A stretch of DNA of 64,000 nt from Microglena sp. YARC (Eukaryota; Chlorophyta; Chlorophyceae; Chlamydomonadales; Chlamydomonadaceae), in contig CM039464.1 of NCBI GenBank assembly GCA_022414725.1, forward strand, positions 21,613,781 to 21,677,780, given 5' to 3'. Numbering within the stretch: position 1 is the first letter of the stretch; every line of letters starts with the position of its first letter. The translations under genes and the position numbers were made by a program. Below the pieces are notes generated by a model, which ran no database searches, was not told the origin of the DNA, and was given only the letters and a program-made list of their open reading frames with translations. Shown piece by piece: positions 51,401 to 60,275 of this stretch.

Positions 51401-52257
51401 TGCTTTCCTCTTTCCTGCCCTCCCGAACCTCCTTGTCATCCCGAGCACCCCAATTCCCAACACACACTGCTGACCCGTACCTGCTGTGTGCCCGCTCTTG
51501 GACCATTCACTATCCAAGCGGACAAAGGTCTCGCAAAGTGCTTTTCGCAAATGCTCTGCAAATGCTTCCACTTCTGCATATAAAGTTGAGCAAATTCGAT
51601 TATAAGTAGTTGCTGTCACCACCAAGGAACTTGTGAAATGAACCGAATGGAACAAGTGCGTGGTGGTGTAGAAATTGGCTTCCAGCTTGATAACTGAAGG
51701 GTATGGCTGTTTAACATATGGGCACCCCACTGACAAAAATAATACTGGATGTGGGTCCCATGCCCCCAACATCAGACCGAACAATATAAGTTGGGAAACG
51801 TTTTGTTGTAGAGCGGGTTAGGCCTATGGGATAGCCAACAAGGCCTACACGTCGCAAGAATCGAGAAAAATTGACAGAGAGTGTTGGCTGTCGGAGGTTT
51901 GGAAGGGTGGAGAGTGGGTTTACGACAGGGCCAGGGGCCAGTTAGGCCCAGGTTTGGAACGTGACGGACAAACATCACAATCAAACTGTCGGACCACGGT
52001 GTGACTCTAGGGGGCTCATGTCATATGATGTAACTAATGATTACACTTCACATGACTGTGCTAGCTCTAAGCAACAGGATCTCACCAGCTGTTTTATTGA
52101 TGGGTGGGAGCTTTGCCGGTAATTTGTTAGTCAGCAGCCTGAGGAAGTTCTTGGATACGAAGGCTGCAGCATCCACTCCTGCATGGCCATCACAGACCAT
52201 GAATACCATACTTGGAGGCTGGCACTCAATAGGCAACTCGTGAACAAACATAACATC
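48447..52257 (-). CDS. PP2C-family protein phosphatase, 5' end not found
   Basis: Exons in transcription order: 52086-52257, 51481-51573, 50940-51265, 48447-49181. All are GT-AG with matching phases, giving 441 residues without the N-terminus. PP2C (PPM) enzymes are metal-dependent Ser/Thr phosphatases. Seen in order: VCDGHAG (metal-binding Asp), SGHTAGTT, ANTGDSAAI, RIWPGGLCVSRSIGDLDAG, ASDGLWDVLS and DDASIIVLDILP. The GGLCVSRSIGDLD block and the DILP tail junction resemble a plant PP2C subgroup (remembered examples include Arabidopsis At1g47380). A ~170-residue C-terminal extension contains FHPEVVEKLHEAGS and ADVDCLEAYPGLK. The first visible exon begins at an Asp that should lie in the first metal motif, so about 40-60 residues are missing upstream. 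They should lie above 52257 on the minus strand but were not recognised. Confidence 0.9.
49332..49354 (+). repeat. Poly-G run in the last PP2C intron
   Basis: About 23 G; poly-C on the transcript strand, ~150 bp upstream of the final exon's acceptor. Confidence 0.8.
51836..52018 (+). repeat. SINE-like dispersed repeat, copy e (3'-truncated)
   Basis: Contains CACGTCGCAAGAATCGAG, AGAGAGTGTTGGCTGTCGG and GGTGTGACTCTAGGGGGCTC, but lacks the GCCAAAAAA end. It lies in an intron of the PP2C gene. Confidence 0.7.
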
Positions 52258-53060
52258 CTGAACAGGGAAAGCGAGAAGTCTAGTTAGGAACTCGGAGGTG
52301 TGTAGGTACATGAAGCCGGTCGGCTGCGAAGTCAAACCGCCAGCGCATCTTTCCTGATCTTTCCTGATGACCGCATCGGGTCATACCATCACCAACGGTT
52401 AGCAGACATGTGCCCGCATGTGCCCGTTAGCTGATCTGCAAACAACCCCGCAACTGAAATTCACGGACTATGGGATGTGAACGATGGCGATGGCCAGTCG
52501 ATGATCGATGTTGAGAGGTGACAACGAATGATGTCAGCCATCAGCCACATGCGAAGTACATCAGAAGCATTTGCGTCTACTAGTAGTGGCAAGCAGCAAA
52601 CCCCGGCATCAATTGCGGCAAGCATCGGTAAATGCATCAACTTGCATGGTCCATACGCGAAGTTTGTTTGGAACTTGAATGAATCGACAGCAAGGAGGGA
52701 GCACCCTGGTCAAGGAGGTCTCAATCATCGCCATGTATTGCTATTCCTTGCGCACCTCGCCTTTCACCACTCTCGATGACACTGCGTGCTGGATGCAAGG
52801 AGGTTGAGATCGACCGGAGTGCGAGGTATCATCTCCCACCACATGAGCAGACGCGGACACCATAGCAGCGATTCAATCCAGCCGATTTGTGAATGGTGGA
52901 TGAAGAACCGGTCTCAAATCCGGGGGGATGGGGTAATTAGACTGCAGGCATACCGCAGAAGAGGCGAAGAAAACTGCTCAGGTGGAGTGGAGTCTACCAG
53001 GCACAGCTAGGCAGCTTGGTGGGGGTGGGCGAGGTGTGTGTGTGGGCGGGTATGTGTGTG

Positions 53061-53111
53061 GGGTGGTGGTGGTGGTGGTGGTGGTGGTGGTGGTGGTGGG
53101 GGGGGGGGGGC
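53061..53111 (+). repeat. (GGT)n and poly-G tract
   Basis: About twelve GGT/GTG triplets followed by a G-run. Confidence 0.85.
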
Positions 53112-53394
53112 TTGACCTCGAACTGCACAATTATCGTGCGCAAGGAAGGGCGGCAACCAAACACGTGGGAACGGGCTGTCCAGGATGAAAATTTCGGCAA
53201 CTGAGATCTCTGATAGTGACAAAAGGAATGTGGTGACGACTTCTGGAGCGCGTGCACCGCGTTGTGAGAAATAGCTGAGATGCAATTTATCAAGAGCCCT
53301 AGAGTGCTGGCAGTACAGTCTGCAAGCAGGGCTGTAGTCGGCTGTAATAGTGACTCATCCGTGTACCTCAAGCATGTGCATGTGATGGGGGAAT

Positions 53395-53420
53395 GGGGGG
53401 GGGGGGGGGGGGGGGGGGGG
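53395..53420 (+). repeat. Poly-G run
   Basis: About 26 G, uninterrupted. Confidence 0.85.
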
Positions 53421-54834
53421 CTGACCCGCCCTGACCCTGAGAGATCGAGGAGGGGCTGACTCGGGCTGACTCGGAGACCTGCCATTGCCGATGCGATAGT
53501 TCCATTCATTCGTGCCCCTGACCCCATCGCCCCACATGCAATGAATGTAACCTATTGAAACGGCTCCTTTTGTAGCGTGAGTCATTCTCTACACTTAGTA
53601 GCATGAGTCATTCTCTTTACTACGGTGTGGCCTCAGCCAGGAGAAGGACTGCAGGCAGTCGAGAAGCTCAAAGTCCGAAGCAATGATGTATATCGCGAAG
53701 TAGCAGCAGCCTCTAGAGTATCGCCAACGAATCCTTCTTCGGATACAAGGTGCAATGACTTTTCCAGAGCAAGCTGCAACAGCCAGCAGTCACAAGTCTA
53801 GTAGAACAGACCAACATGGGCACAGTGTGGTATAGCAACCGTTTGAAGGAAAACTGCATATCATGACTATACCACGCTCAGGACGATGTTGGCTTGCCCA
53901 GAAGCTAAAGCTAAATCGACTCTGAAACCCGTCCAAAATACGTTTTTCCAAGCACAGTGCGACTGGCCGACTGCCCCTGGACACCCAGTGTCAGGGGGCA
54001 GTCACACTGCATTTGGAAACCTTTAGATTGATCTGGTCTGGACACACTGGGTGTCCTACAACACTGGGGTCCACTGGTGTATTTTGGGGCCATGGACCTC
54101 CCTTTGACGGGCCCCCTTGTAATCCCTGGAAGCCTCCTTGGCTCAGGAGTTGGTGGATCCCATGGCCGGAGGTCTTGCCACCTGACAGTCTTGTCGTATG
54201 ACACAAAGCTACAGGCCCAAGTGTAGCTGACTTGCAGCTGAGGCCCGGAAAAAGCATCAGTGCTGGGGTCCTAACAGACTGGGTGTCAGTGCTCCGCCGC
54301 CATGGGAGCGCACTGTCGAGGTCTGCACTTATGATAACAGAGGAATCCGGGAGTCCTCGTCGCCCAGTGGCAAGAAGATGTAAACAGCATCCACTCAGGC
54401 TAATGACGCCTGCACAATTATGGTAGGGAGAAACGCACTGTTATTTTAAACCTGATTCAGCTACAGTTCAGCTACACTGCCCCTGGTGGCCAGGTCCCCC
54501 ATATTTGGCCCCTATGCTGACTGGACCTTTGACCCGAGGCCGGTTCAGGGGAATGGTGGTTGCAGGGAGGCCCAGCAAAGAGACTCCAGTATGCACTAAA
54601 CAAAAACATGAAGAAACGTGTTACGCTGTATTATAAAGCTTGAAGGGACCTGCCCACTCTATAAGAGCAATGGACCCAAATAAAATAATGGAATTTGCAA
54701 TATCTTATCAACATAACCGATGTAACGAGAGGATCACAAGTTTGAGATGGTCTGTACCTGTTGCCATGTTGTGTACTGCTTTTACTTATTTTGGTAGCTG
54801 CTTGCAACCTACCACCTAAATGTATGTTAAAACT

Positions 54835-55240
54835 GCAGGATTGCCACATGGTTTGGGCACAGCAAGGGCAGCTTGGTTTCTTTACATCTGTTGTCGATGG
54901 ATGGATGGATGGTTGGATGGTTAAGTGGATAAATGGATGGATGGATGGATGGATGGATGGATGGATGGATGGATGGATAGATGGATGGTTGGATGGTTAA
55001 GCCGATAAATGGATGGATGGATAGATAGATGAATCGATTGATGGATTGATTGCAGGATCGTTTGAAATGGGCTCGCTGCCATGTGGTTTGGCACAGCATG
55101 GGCGGCATGATTTCTGCGCACCTGGAATGTATTCACGTGTGTATTTTTTGACGGCAAGATCGCTTGGGATGAGCTCGATGCCACGTGGTTGGGCACAGCA
55201 TGTATGGCATGATTTCAACACGCCTCGCAGCCATGGCTCC
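54835..55240 (+). repeat. Degenerate ~110 bp tandem repeat with embedded (ATGG)n
   Basis: Three copies of a block with GCCACATGGTTTGGGCACAGCA-like text occur near 54840, 55077 and 55180. Between the first two lies a GGATGGAT-type tetranucleotide tract (54895-55050). No coding evidence. Confidence 0.7.
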
Positions 55241-55842
55241 AGACAGGTTCCTGTCGCTCTCACTTCTGTCTGTGTCCGGAGGGGGGTTCCAGGTGCGGTG
55301 TGTGGTAATGTGTGGTGTGTGGTGTTGCTCCTGTCGCTATCAATGCTTTCTGTGTCTAGAGGGGGGCAGACCTGTATCTCTCACGCTTCTGTCACTGTCT
55401 GCATAATATGTGGGAGGCTGTGTGGCTTTGGGTGGGCCTGGATATATCAAATACTAAATGGCAAAGACAAAACCAAACCAGATAGTCCAGGGAGGGAGGC
55501 CGGGGGTGGGGGGTCAGAGGCCCTGGACAGACCGCAGATAGGCAGAGCATATAAACTGCTCCTGAGAGCTCAGGGTGTCAGGCGTCAAGTGTGAGTGAGT
55601 TGGTGTGGAGGTGGTGGTGGTGGTGTAGAAGAGAGAGCAGAGGGGAGTATTGTTTTACACCGTAATGGAGGCCATCCCCCCTCACCCGATCATAACAAAA
55701 TGTTGATGCATGCTTGATTGCAGTTGTGCTTGCTTGTAGGGTCAGCAAAATCAGTGTAATGATAGAAACTTATATACAGTATATAATATGTAAACCATGT
55801 ATACACATGTAAATTTGCAGTCCCTGGTGTTTTTGCAGTCGG
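55241..55842. other. Unassigned region before the Helitron-like pair
   Basis: A loosely duplicated block (CCTGTCGCT, TTTCTGTGTCTAGAGGGGGG) occurs at about 55248 and 55335. No gene was recognised. Confidence 0.4.
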
Positions 55843-55868
55843 TCTATATATATATATATATATATATA
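55843..55868. repeat. (TA)n microsatellite
   Basis: The TA tract directly abuts the CTAG terminus of Helitron-like copy B, as at 4710-4747 for copy A. Confidence 0.9.
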
Positions 55869-56010
55869 CTAGTACGGTAGCCCGTGTGGCCGGTGGCCAC
55901 ACCTACACTCCCTCTCCCCTGCACCCTAAGACACACACCTCTTCTCTCTACCTTTTCCCCTTCTGCTTCAGCTGTGGCCTCCCCCCCCTGTCATACACGA
56001 ATTCCATCCC

Positions 56011-56022
<12 letters not shown>

Positions 56023-56041
<19 letters not shown>

Positions 56042-56055
56042 ACACACACACACCC

Positions 56056-56109
<54 letters not shown>

Positions 56110-56112
56110 CAC
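56023..56112 (+). repeat. (CA)n microsatellite
   Basis: Nearly pure CA dinucleotides with a few interruptions, inside Helitron-like copy B. Confidence 0.9.
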
Positions 56113-56413
56113 ACATACAGACCCACAGTATCCTCTACTTCCCCCGGCCTCTTCCTACCCAATCCACACACACTCTCTTTCTCTCACCTTCACCCCCAAC
56201 CACCAACACACACACACACTCTCCTCCTCCCTACCTCATACCCTTCACTCCGGCTGTGGGATTTAATCTTGCAGAAAGAGGGGAAAGTGCAGACCAACAA
56301 CTTGCGAACACTCAGATCCCGATCACCCTGAGAACACCGGACCGGTGCAATTCCAAAGCTACAAACCTGCAGTTTCATGTTCTAGTGTAGTGCCCCAGTT
56401 GATACTCGGTCAA

Positions 56414-57121
56414 CTATCGGAACAGCAAAAATCTACTTTCACGATATTCGATACAACGAAAAGAGCTTTCAGATATGGGATGAGAGGTGCAAGCGCGAGA
56501 GTGTGCAGAGGGACGGAATGGCCGTGGCGATCTGAACAAAGTCGAATTAATCGCAACAACCAGCCAACCATGACGAAGGCGCTGCGATGGCATGGCGAGA
56601 GTGCGCATGCGTGAGATGAATGGTGGCAACGCTCGCAGGCGGAGAAAAAAAGCAAGACGATCTGAAGGTCTGGCTTGATTATGAGTTTGGCTCCTGAGGT
56701 TGGAAAGCAAAGTCTTCACGCCTGGCTTGGTTAAGAGCAGCTTAGCAGCTTCGCGTTCATCCTGAGGCATGGGATCGCGTTGTTCACGTCCGTCTTGATT
56801 ATGAGCCTGGTGTAACTCCTTGGGTCGGGCAGCGTGGGCATCACGTCGACGCTTGTTGGCTCTGTCCAGTTCTTCCTTGCTCATGCAAGCTTGCCTTGAT
56901 CGCTGACTGGCGGTGTTGCTGGCTGCAATCTGTTCCTCTGCCTGTCCATAACGACCGCTAGCATGCATCATGGAGCATGAGCCGCAGGCCGCATCAAGAA
57001 GCAAAATATCGAAAACTATTAAACAGAGTGATACCTGGTTGGGCGAATGTAATGCTGAGATGACGAATGTAATGCTGAGATGAAGAATCAAGTGCGCATG
57101 CGTGAGCCAAGTGAAAGTCAA
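56414..57121 (-). CDS. Arg-rich hypothetical protein of the Helitron-like element (copy B)
   Basis: The frame allows up to 235 residues. The middle carries NTASQRSRQACMSKEELDRA and ANKRRRDAHAARPKEL-type segments, then HNQARPSDR and FFLRLRALPPFI. The same segments occur in copy C on the opposite strand, and their similarity at protein level suggests former coding. Arg-rich EE(L/R)-x-RAN-x-RR repeats of this sort are known to precede Rep/helicase regions in some Helitrons, but no Rep or helicase motif is present here. The first ~60 residues look non-coding, so the true start is uncertain. Function unknown. Confidence 0.4.
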   Translation of the reverse strand: MTFTWLTHAHLILHLSITFVISALHSPNQVSLCLIVFDILLLDAACGSCSMMHASGRYGQAEEQIAASNTASQRSRQACMSKEELDRANKRRRDAHAARPKELHQAHNQDGREQRDPMPQDEREAAKLLLTKPGVKTLLSNLRSQTHNQARPSDRLAFFLRLRALPPFISRMRTLAMPSQRLRHGWLVVAINSTLFRSPRPFRPSAHSRACTSHPISESSFRCIEYRESRFLLFR

Positions 57122-57317
57122 GGGCCAGCCGAATCATGAGCCGAAGTGAAAGTTCTGGAGCATGAGCCGCAGGGTGCTCCGTGAAGAAGCAATACACTGA
57201 AAACTATTGATCCGAGCGCCATGCAAAGCGATCTGAGGGTCAGCAAATGACCTCCGAGGAGAGGATCTCCTCACTCATTTCATTGCAATTCATTGCAGTC
57301 ACAGTATGGGAGGCAGG

Positions 57318-57323
<6 letters not shown>

Positions 57324-57395
<72 letters not shown>
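57324..57395. repeat. (AT)n microsatellite at the axis of an inverted pair
   Basis: About 72 bases of AT repeat separate the head-to-head Helitron-like copies B and C. Confidence 0.92.
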
Positions 57396-57400
<5 letters not shown>

Positions 57401-58641
57401 AATCATGGTCGTGGTCGTGGTGGTGTTATCATCGCGTGCCCATGTGCCATGTGAAGTGTAACCGACTTGCAACCGACTTTTCGTTCACACTACTCCCCGC
57501 CTAGCGGAATTTTCAAATACCAAAACTGCAGATGCGCTAAGCTAAGCGCGCGCGCCCATAGCATGTCCACAACTGCCTCCCATACTATGACGGCAAGACA
57601 TTTAGAACCAGAAGATCCTCTCCTCGGAGGTCACCAGCTGACCCTCATATGGCTTGGTATGGCGCTCGGAATAATAGCTTGCAGTTCTTCACGGATAAAG
57701 CGACCATGATGCATGGCAACGGTCCTAATGGACAGGAGGGCCCGCAACACCGCCAGCCAGCGCTCAAAGCAAGCTTGCCAGAGCAAGGAAGACAGGGAAA
57801 TAGCCAACAAGCGTCGACCTGATGCCCGCGCTGCCCGATCCGAGGAGCTACGTCTTGCTGGTAATCTCGCAGGGAGTCAGGAACGACCTAGCGTGCTTGA
57901 GGAGGAACACAAAGCTGCTAACCAAGCCAGGCGCGAAGACTATGCTGCCCAGCCCGCTGGGGAGTTATGCCAGGATCATAATCAAGCCAGACCTTCAGAT
58001 CGTGATGCTTTTTTTCTCCGTCTGCGAGAGTTGCCACCATTCATCGCACGCACGCGCAATTGTGCCATACCATCGCATCACATTCGTCGTGATTGGCATC
58101 CAGTTGTTACGATTAATTACCTTTGTTCAGATCGCCATGGCCATTCCGTCCCCCTGCACACTCTCGCGCTTTCCACGCTCATCCCATATTTGCAAGCTCT
58201 TTTCGTTGTATAGAATATGAAGTACGTTGCTGCGATTTTTGCTGTTCTGAGTTGACCGAGTATCGACTGGGGTACTGCACGAGAAGACGAAGCTGCAGGT
58301 TTGTAGCCATGCAATTGCACCGGTCCGGTGTTCTTGGGGTGGTCGGAATCTGAGCGTTCGTAATGTTGGTAGGTTCAAAGCACAGTAGGCCCCTCTTTCT
58401 GCACGATTTAATCCCACAGGGTGAAGTGAAGGGTACGAAGTAGGGAGAAGAAGATTGTGTGTGCGTGTTGGTGGTTGGGGGAAGGGAGGGTGGTGGGGGG
58501 TAAGGTGAGAGAAAGAGAGTGTGGGTGGATGGGGTGGGGTGAGGGGTAGGGAGAGGTCAGGATGGGGGAGGGGGGATGGTATGCGTGTATGACAGGGTGG
58601 AGGCCACACCTGAAGCAGAAGGGAATAGGTAGGGAGAAGAG

Positions 58642-58672
<31 letters not shown>

Positions 58673-58700
58673 GGGAGAGGCAGGGGAGCGTCCAGCAAGG
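57396..58700 (+). mobile_element. Helitron-like element, copy C, lacking a recognised 3' end
   Basis: Begins AAAGAAATCATGGTCGTGG directly at the (AT)n tract, the same start as copy A in reverse. From about 57570 it mirrors copy B (for example ACTGCCTCCCATACTATGAC, then GATCCTCTCCTCGGAGGTCA) through to AATCCCACAGGGTGAAG and the GAGGTGTGTG/poly-G region. The CTAG/hairpin 3' end was not found. Confidence 0.6.
57713..58213 (+). CDS. Arg-rich hypothetical protein of the Helitron-like element (copy C)
   Basis: A 166-codon frame starting at an ATG. It contains NTASQRSKQACQSKEDREIA, ANKRRPDARAARSEEL, HNQARPSDRDAFFLRLREL and PPFIARTRN. It is homologous along most of its length to the copy B product on the other strand. 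The conserved peptide segments indicate an ancestral protein-coding gene; the role is unknown and no catalytic motif is seen. Confidence 0.45.
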   Translation: MATVLMDRRARNTASQRSKQACQSKEDREIANKRRPDARAARSEELRLAGNLAGSQERPSVLEEEHKAANQARREDYAAQPAGELCQDHNQARPSDRDAFFLRLRELPPFIARTRNCAIPSHHIRRDWHPVVTINYLCSDRHGHSVPLHTLALSTLIPYLQALFVV

Positions 58701-58768
58701 GCTGAGATGGCTGATATCTTGACTGTGTGTAAGGGAGAGAGGGAGGGGGGGGGGGGGGGGGGGGGGGG
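58653..58768 (+). repeat. Two poly-G runs
   Basis: G-runs at about 58657-58674 and 58745-58768, each about 18-24 bases. They produce spurious Pro-rich frames on the minus strand. Confidence 0.8.
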
Positions 58769-58879
58769 CAAGAAAACAAATCGCGCCACATGTCCAATAT
58801 GAATTGAGAACCGAGAGCACATGTCGATACCCTCGAAATCTTGTTGATACACCCAGGGTGTGCCAAGATACGGGGTGGG

Positions 58880-59238
58880 GTGGGGGCTGGGGGGGGGGGG
58901 GAACCGTTTCCCAACTTTAATTGTTCTTCGTGTAACTTCCAAGCCAGTGTGAAGTTTTGAGCGTGAGGTACACCATTGAGAAAGGCTCGACAAGATAAGT
59001 ACGAATCTGCAACCATTAGTCGGCTGAACCCACGGTGTAATAGGTGGATGCCCTGGAAGGTACATCCAGGCTGAACGCCAGGCTGGACATCACCCAGACC
59101 TTCGCCCCAAGCTTCGCACGAGCTGCAGTTGGGCGGGAAAACGTGCGCGCGCAACGTGTTCGGATGCATGTTCTGAATTCTGGTCCCCGAAGAGGTTCCT
59201 GAAGCAGTCGAGCCTGGGGTCGAGCTCCACCCCCCCAA
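58880..59238 (-). CDS. Unrecognised coding-like fragment
   Basis: A minus-strand frame of about 115 codons with balanced composition (segments such as RIQNMHPNTLRAHVFPP and GFSRLMVADSYLSCRAF) lies between simple-sequence tracts. No family is recognised. It may be an exon or a piece of a mobile-element protein beyond copy C. Beyond residue ~118 the frame degenerates into Pro-runs. Confidence 0.25.
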
Positions 59239-59261
59239 CCCTCCTCACCCCACCACCACCA

Positions 59262-59267
59262 CCTCAC

Positions 59268-59313
<46 letters not shown>
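59262..59313 (+). repeat. (CA)n microsatellite
   Basis: CA repeats with a few early interruptions. Confidence 0.9.
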
Positions 59314-59315
<2 letters not shown>

Positions 59316-60275
59316 TCACCCTCTCACCCACCCACACCCACCCACCACACCCGAGCAGACCCTCAGGCTACAGAATACAATTTGAGTACATTAAACCATG
59401 ATAATGATGATGATAATGATAGATAGACAGATAAATAACGCCTTCAGTCCTTTTCATACCTGGGTACTCTCCTCCCAGGGTGCGGACTTCTGAGCGCCCA
59501 AGAAAGTTGTAAAAATACTAAAAAAAACAGCTAAAAACTGAATGTCTTTGTCAAAACTTCATATTTTTATATTTTGGTTATATGGTTGGAAAACCCTTGA
59601 CGAGATGATGCTCATGGACCCCCCTTTCACTATTTAATACTGCTTGGGTGTCCAGATATAAGGCCTCAAAGGGGAGGAGGGGGGGTAAGGGGTGAAAATA
59701 AAAACTTCCCAACATGCGGTCTGCCAAGTTTATTCTTGCCCCCTCGTACTTATGTATACATTTATGCTGAAAGTATATATATATATATATATATATACAC
59801 ACAATATACGCCACACAAGGATTAGGCTTGTTCAAAAAACCAGATGCTGACAAAAAATAATTTGGCTACCAAGCTTTTCCGTACCTGTCGCCTTCCACAC
59901 TGGGCAATTTGGGGAATCCACTTTGCCAACTTATGCGCTACACTTCACCTTTCTCCCATACCCGAGCCAGGTCCAGTAGAAGAGCTTTTATTTTTGATCT
60001 TTACCACGCGGCATCGGCAATTTTTGTATTTTGCCGTTTTCAAGCTCCCGCGAGCATGTCGTAGCATGGTGGGATTCAAGTGCTTCTCGCATGGTAAGTA
60101 TACTAGACTAGTGTTACATGCACATGAGACACCGATTCAAATCTGAACTGTCTCTTGGAGATAGGGATCCATGCAAGGTGCCAAGTGCTCATATAGGATG
60201 CTAAGAAAATAGAGACTCAAGGCATCCAAGTGAGCATGTGTGCCCACGGCACACACCAACATCGGAGTACCACTC
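59314..60275. other. Unassigned region between the Helitron-like pair and the LINE
   Basis: Contains a (TA)n tract at 59776-59800 and nothing else recognisable. Confidence 0.4.

Larger units (their letters stand above)
52258..54834. other. Region 5' of the visible PP2C exons
   Basis: The missing N-terminal PP2C exon(s) and promoter should lie here on the minus strand, but none was identified. It contains (GGT)n plus poly-G at 53061-53111 and a 26-base poly-G at 53395-53420. Long Pro- or His-rich frames arise from these tracts. Confidence 0.45.
55869..57323 (-). mobile_element. Helitron-like element, copy B
   Basis: Read on the minus strand, the 3' end is a hairpin (arms GTGTGGCC and GGCCACAC, loop of three) followed after 11 nt by CTAG and T, the same spacing as copy A. 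The interior carries (CA)n near 56023-56112 and an Arg-rich open frame on the minus strand. The 5' side stops at an (AT)n tract without the AAAGAAATCATGGTCG start seen in copies A and C, so this copy is 5'-truncated or rearranged. Confidence 0.65.

Noticed and set aside
52994..53585. Pro/His-rich frames upstream of the PP2C gene
   Set aside because: Generated by (GGT)n and poly-G tracts on the other strand; no splice-compatible PP2C N-terminus was seen.
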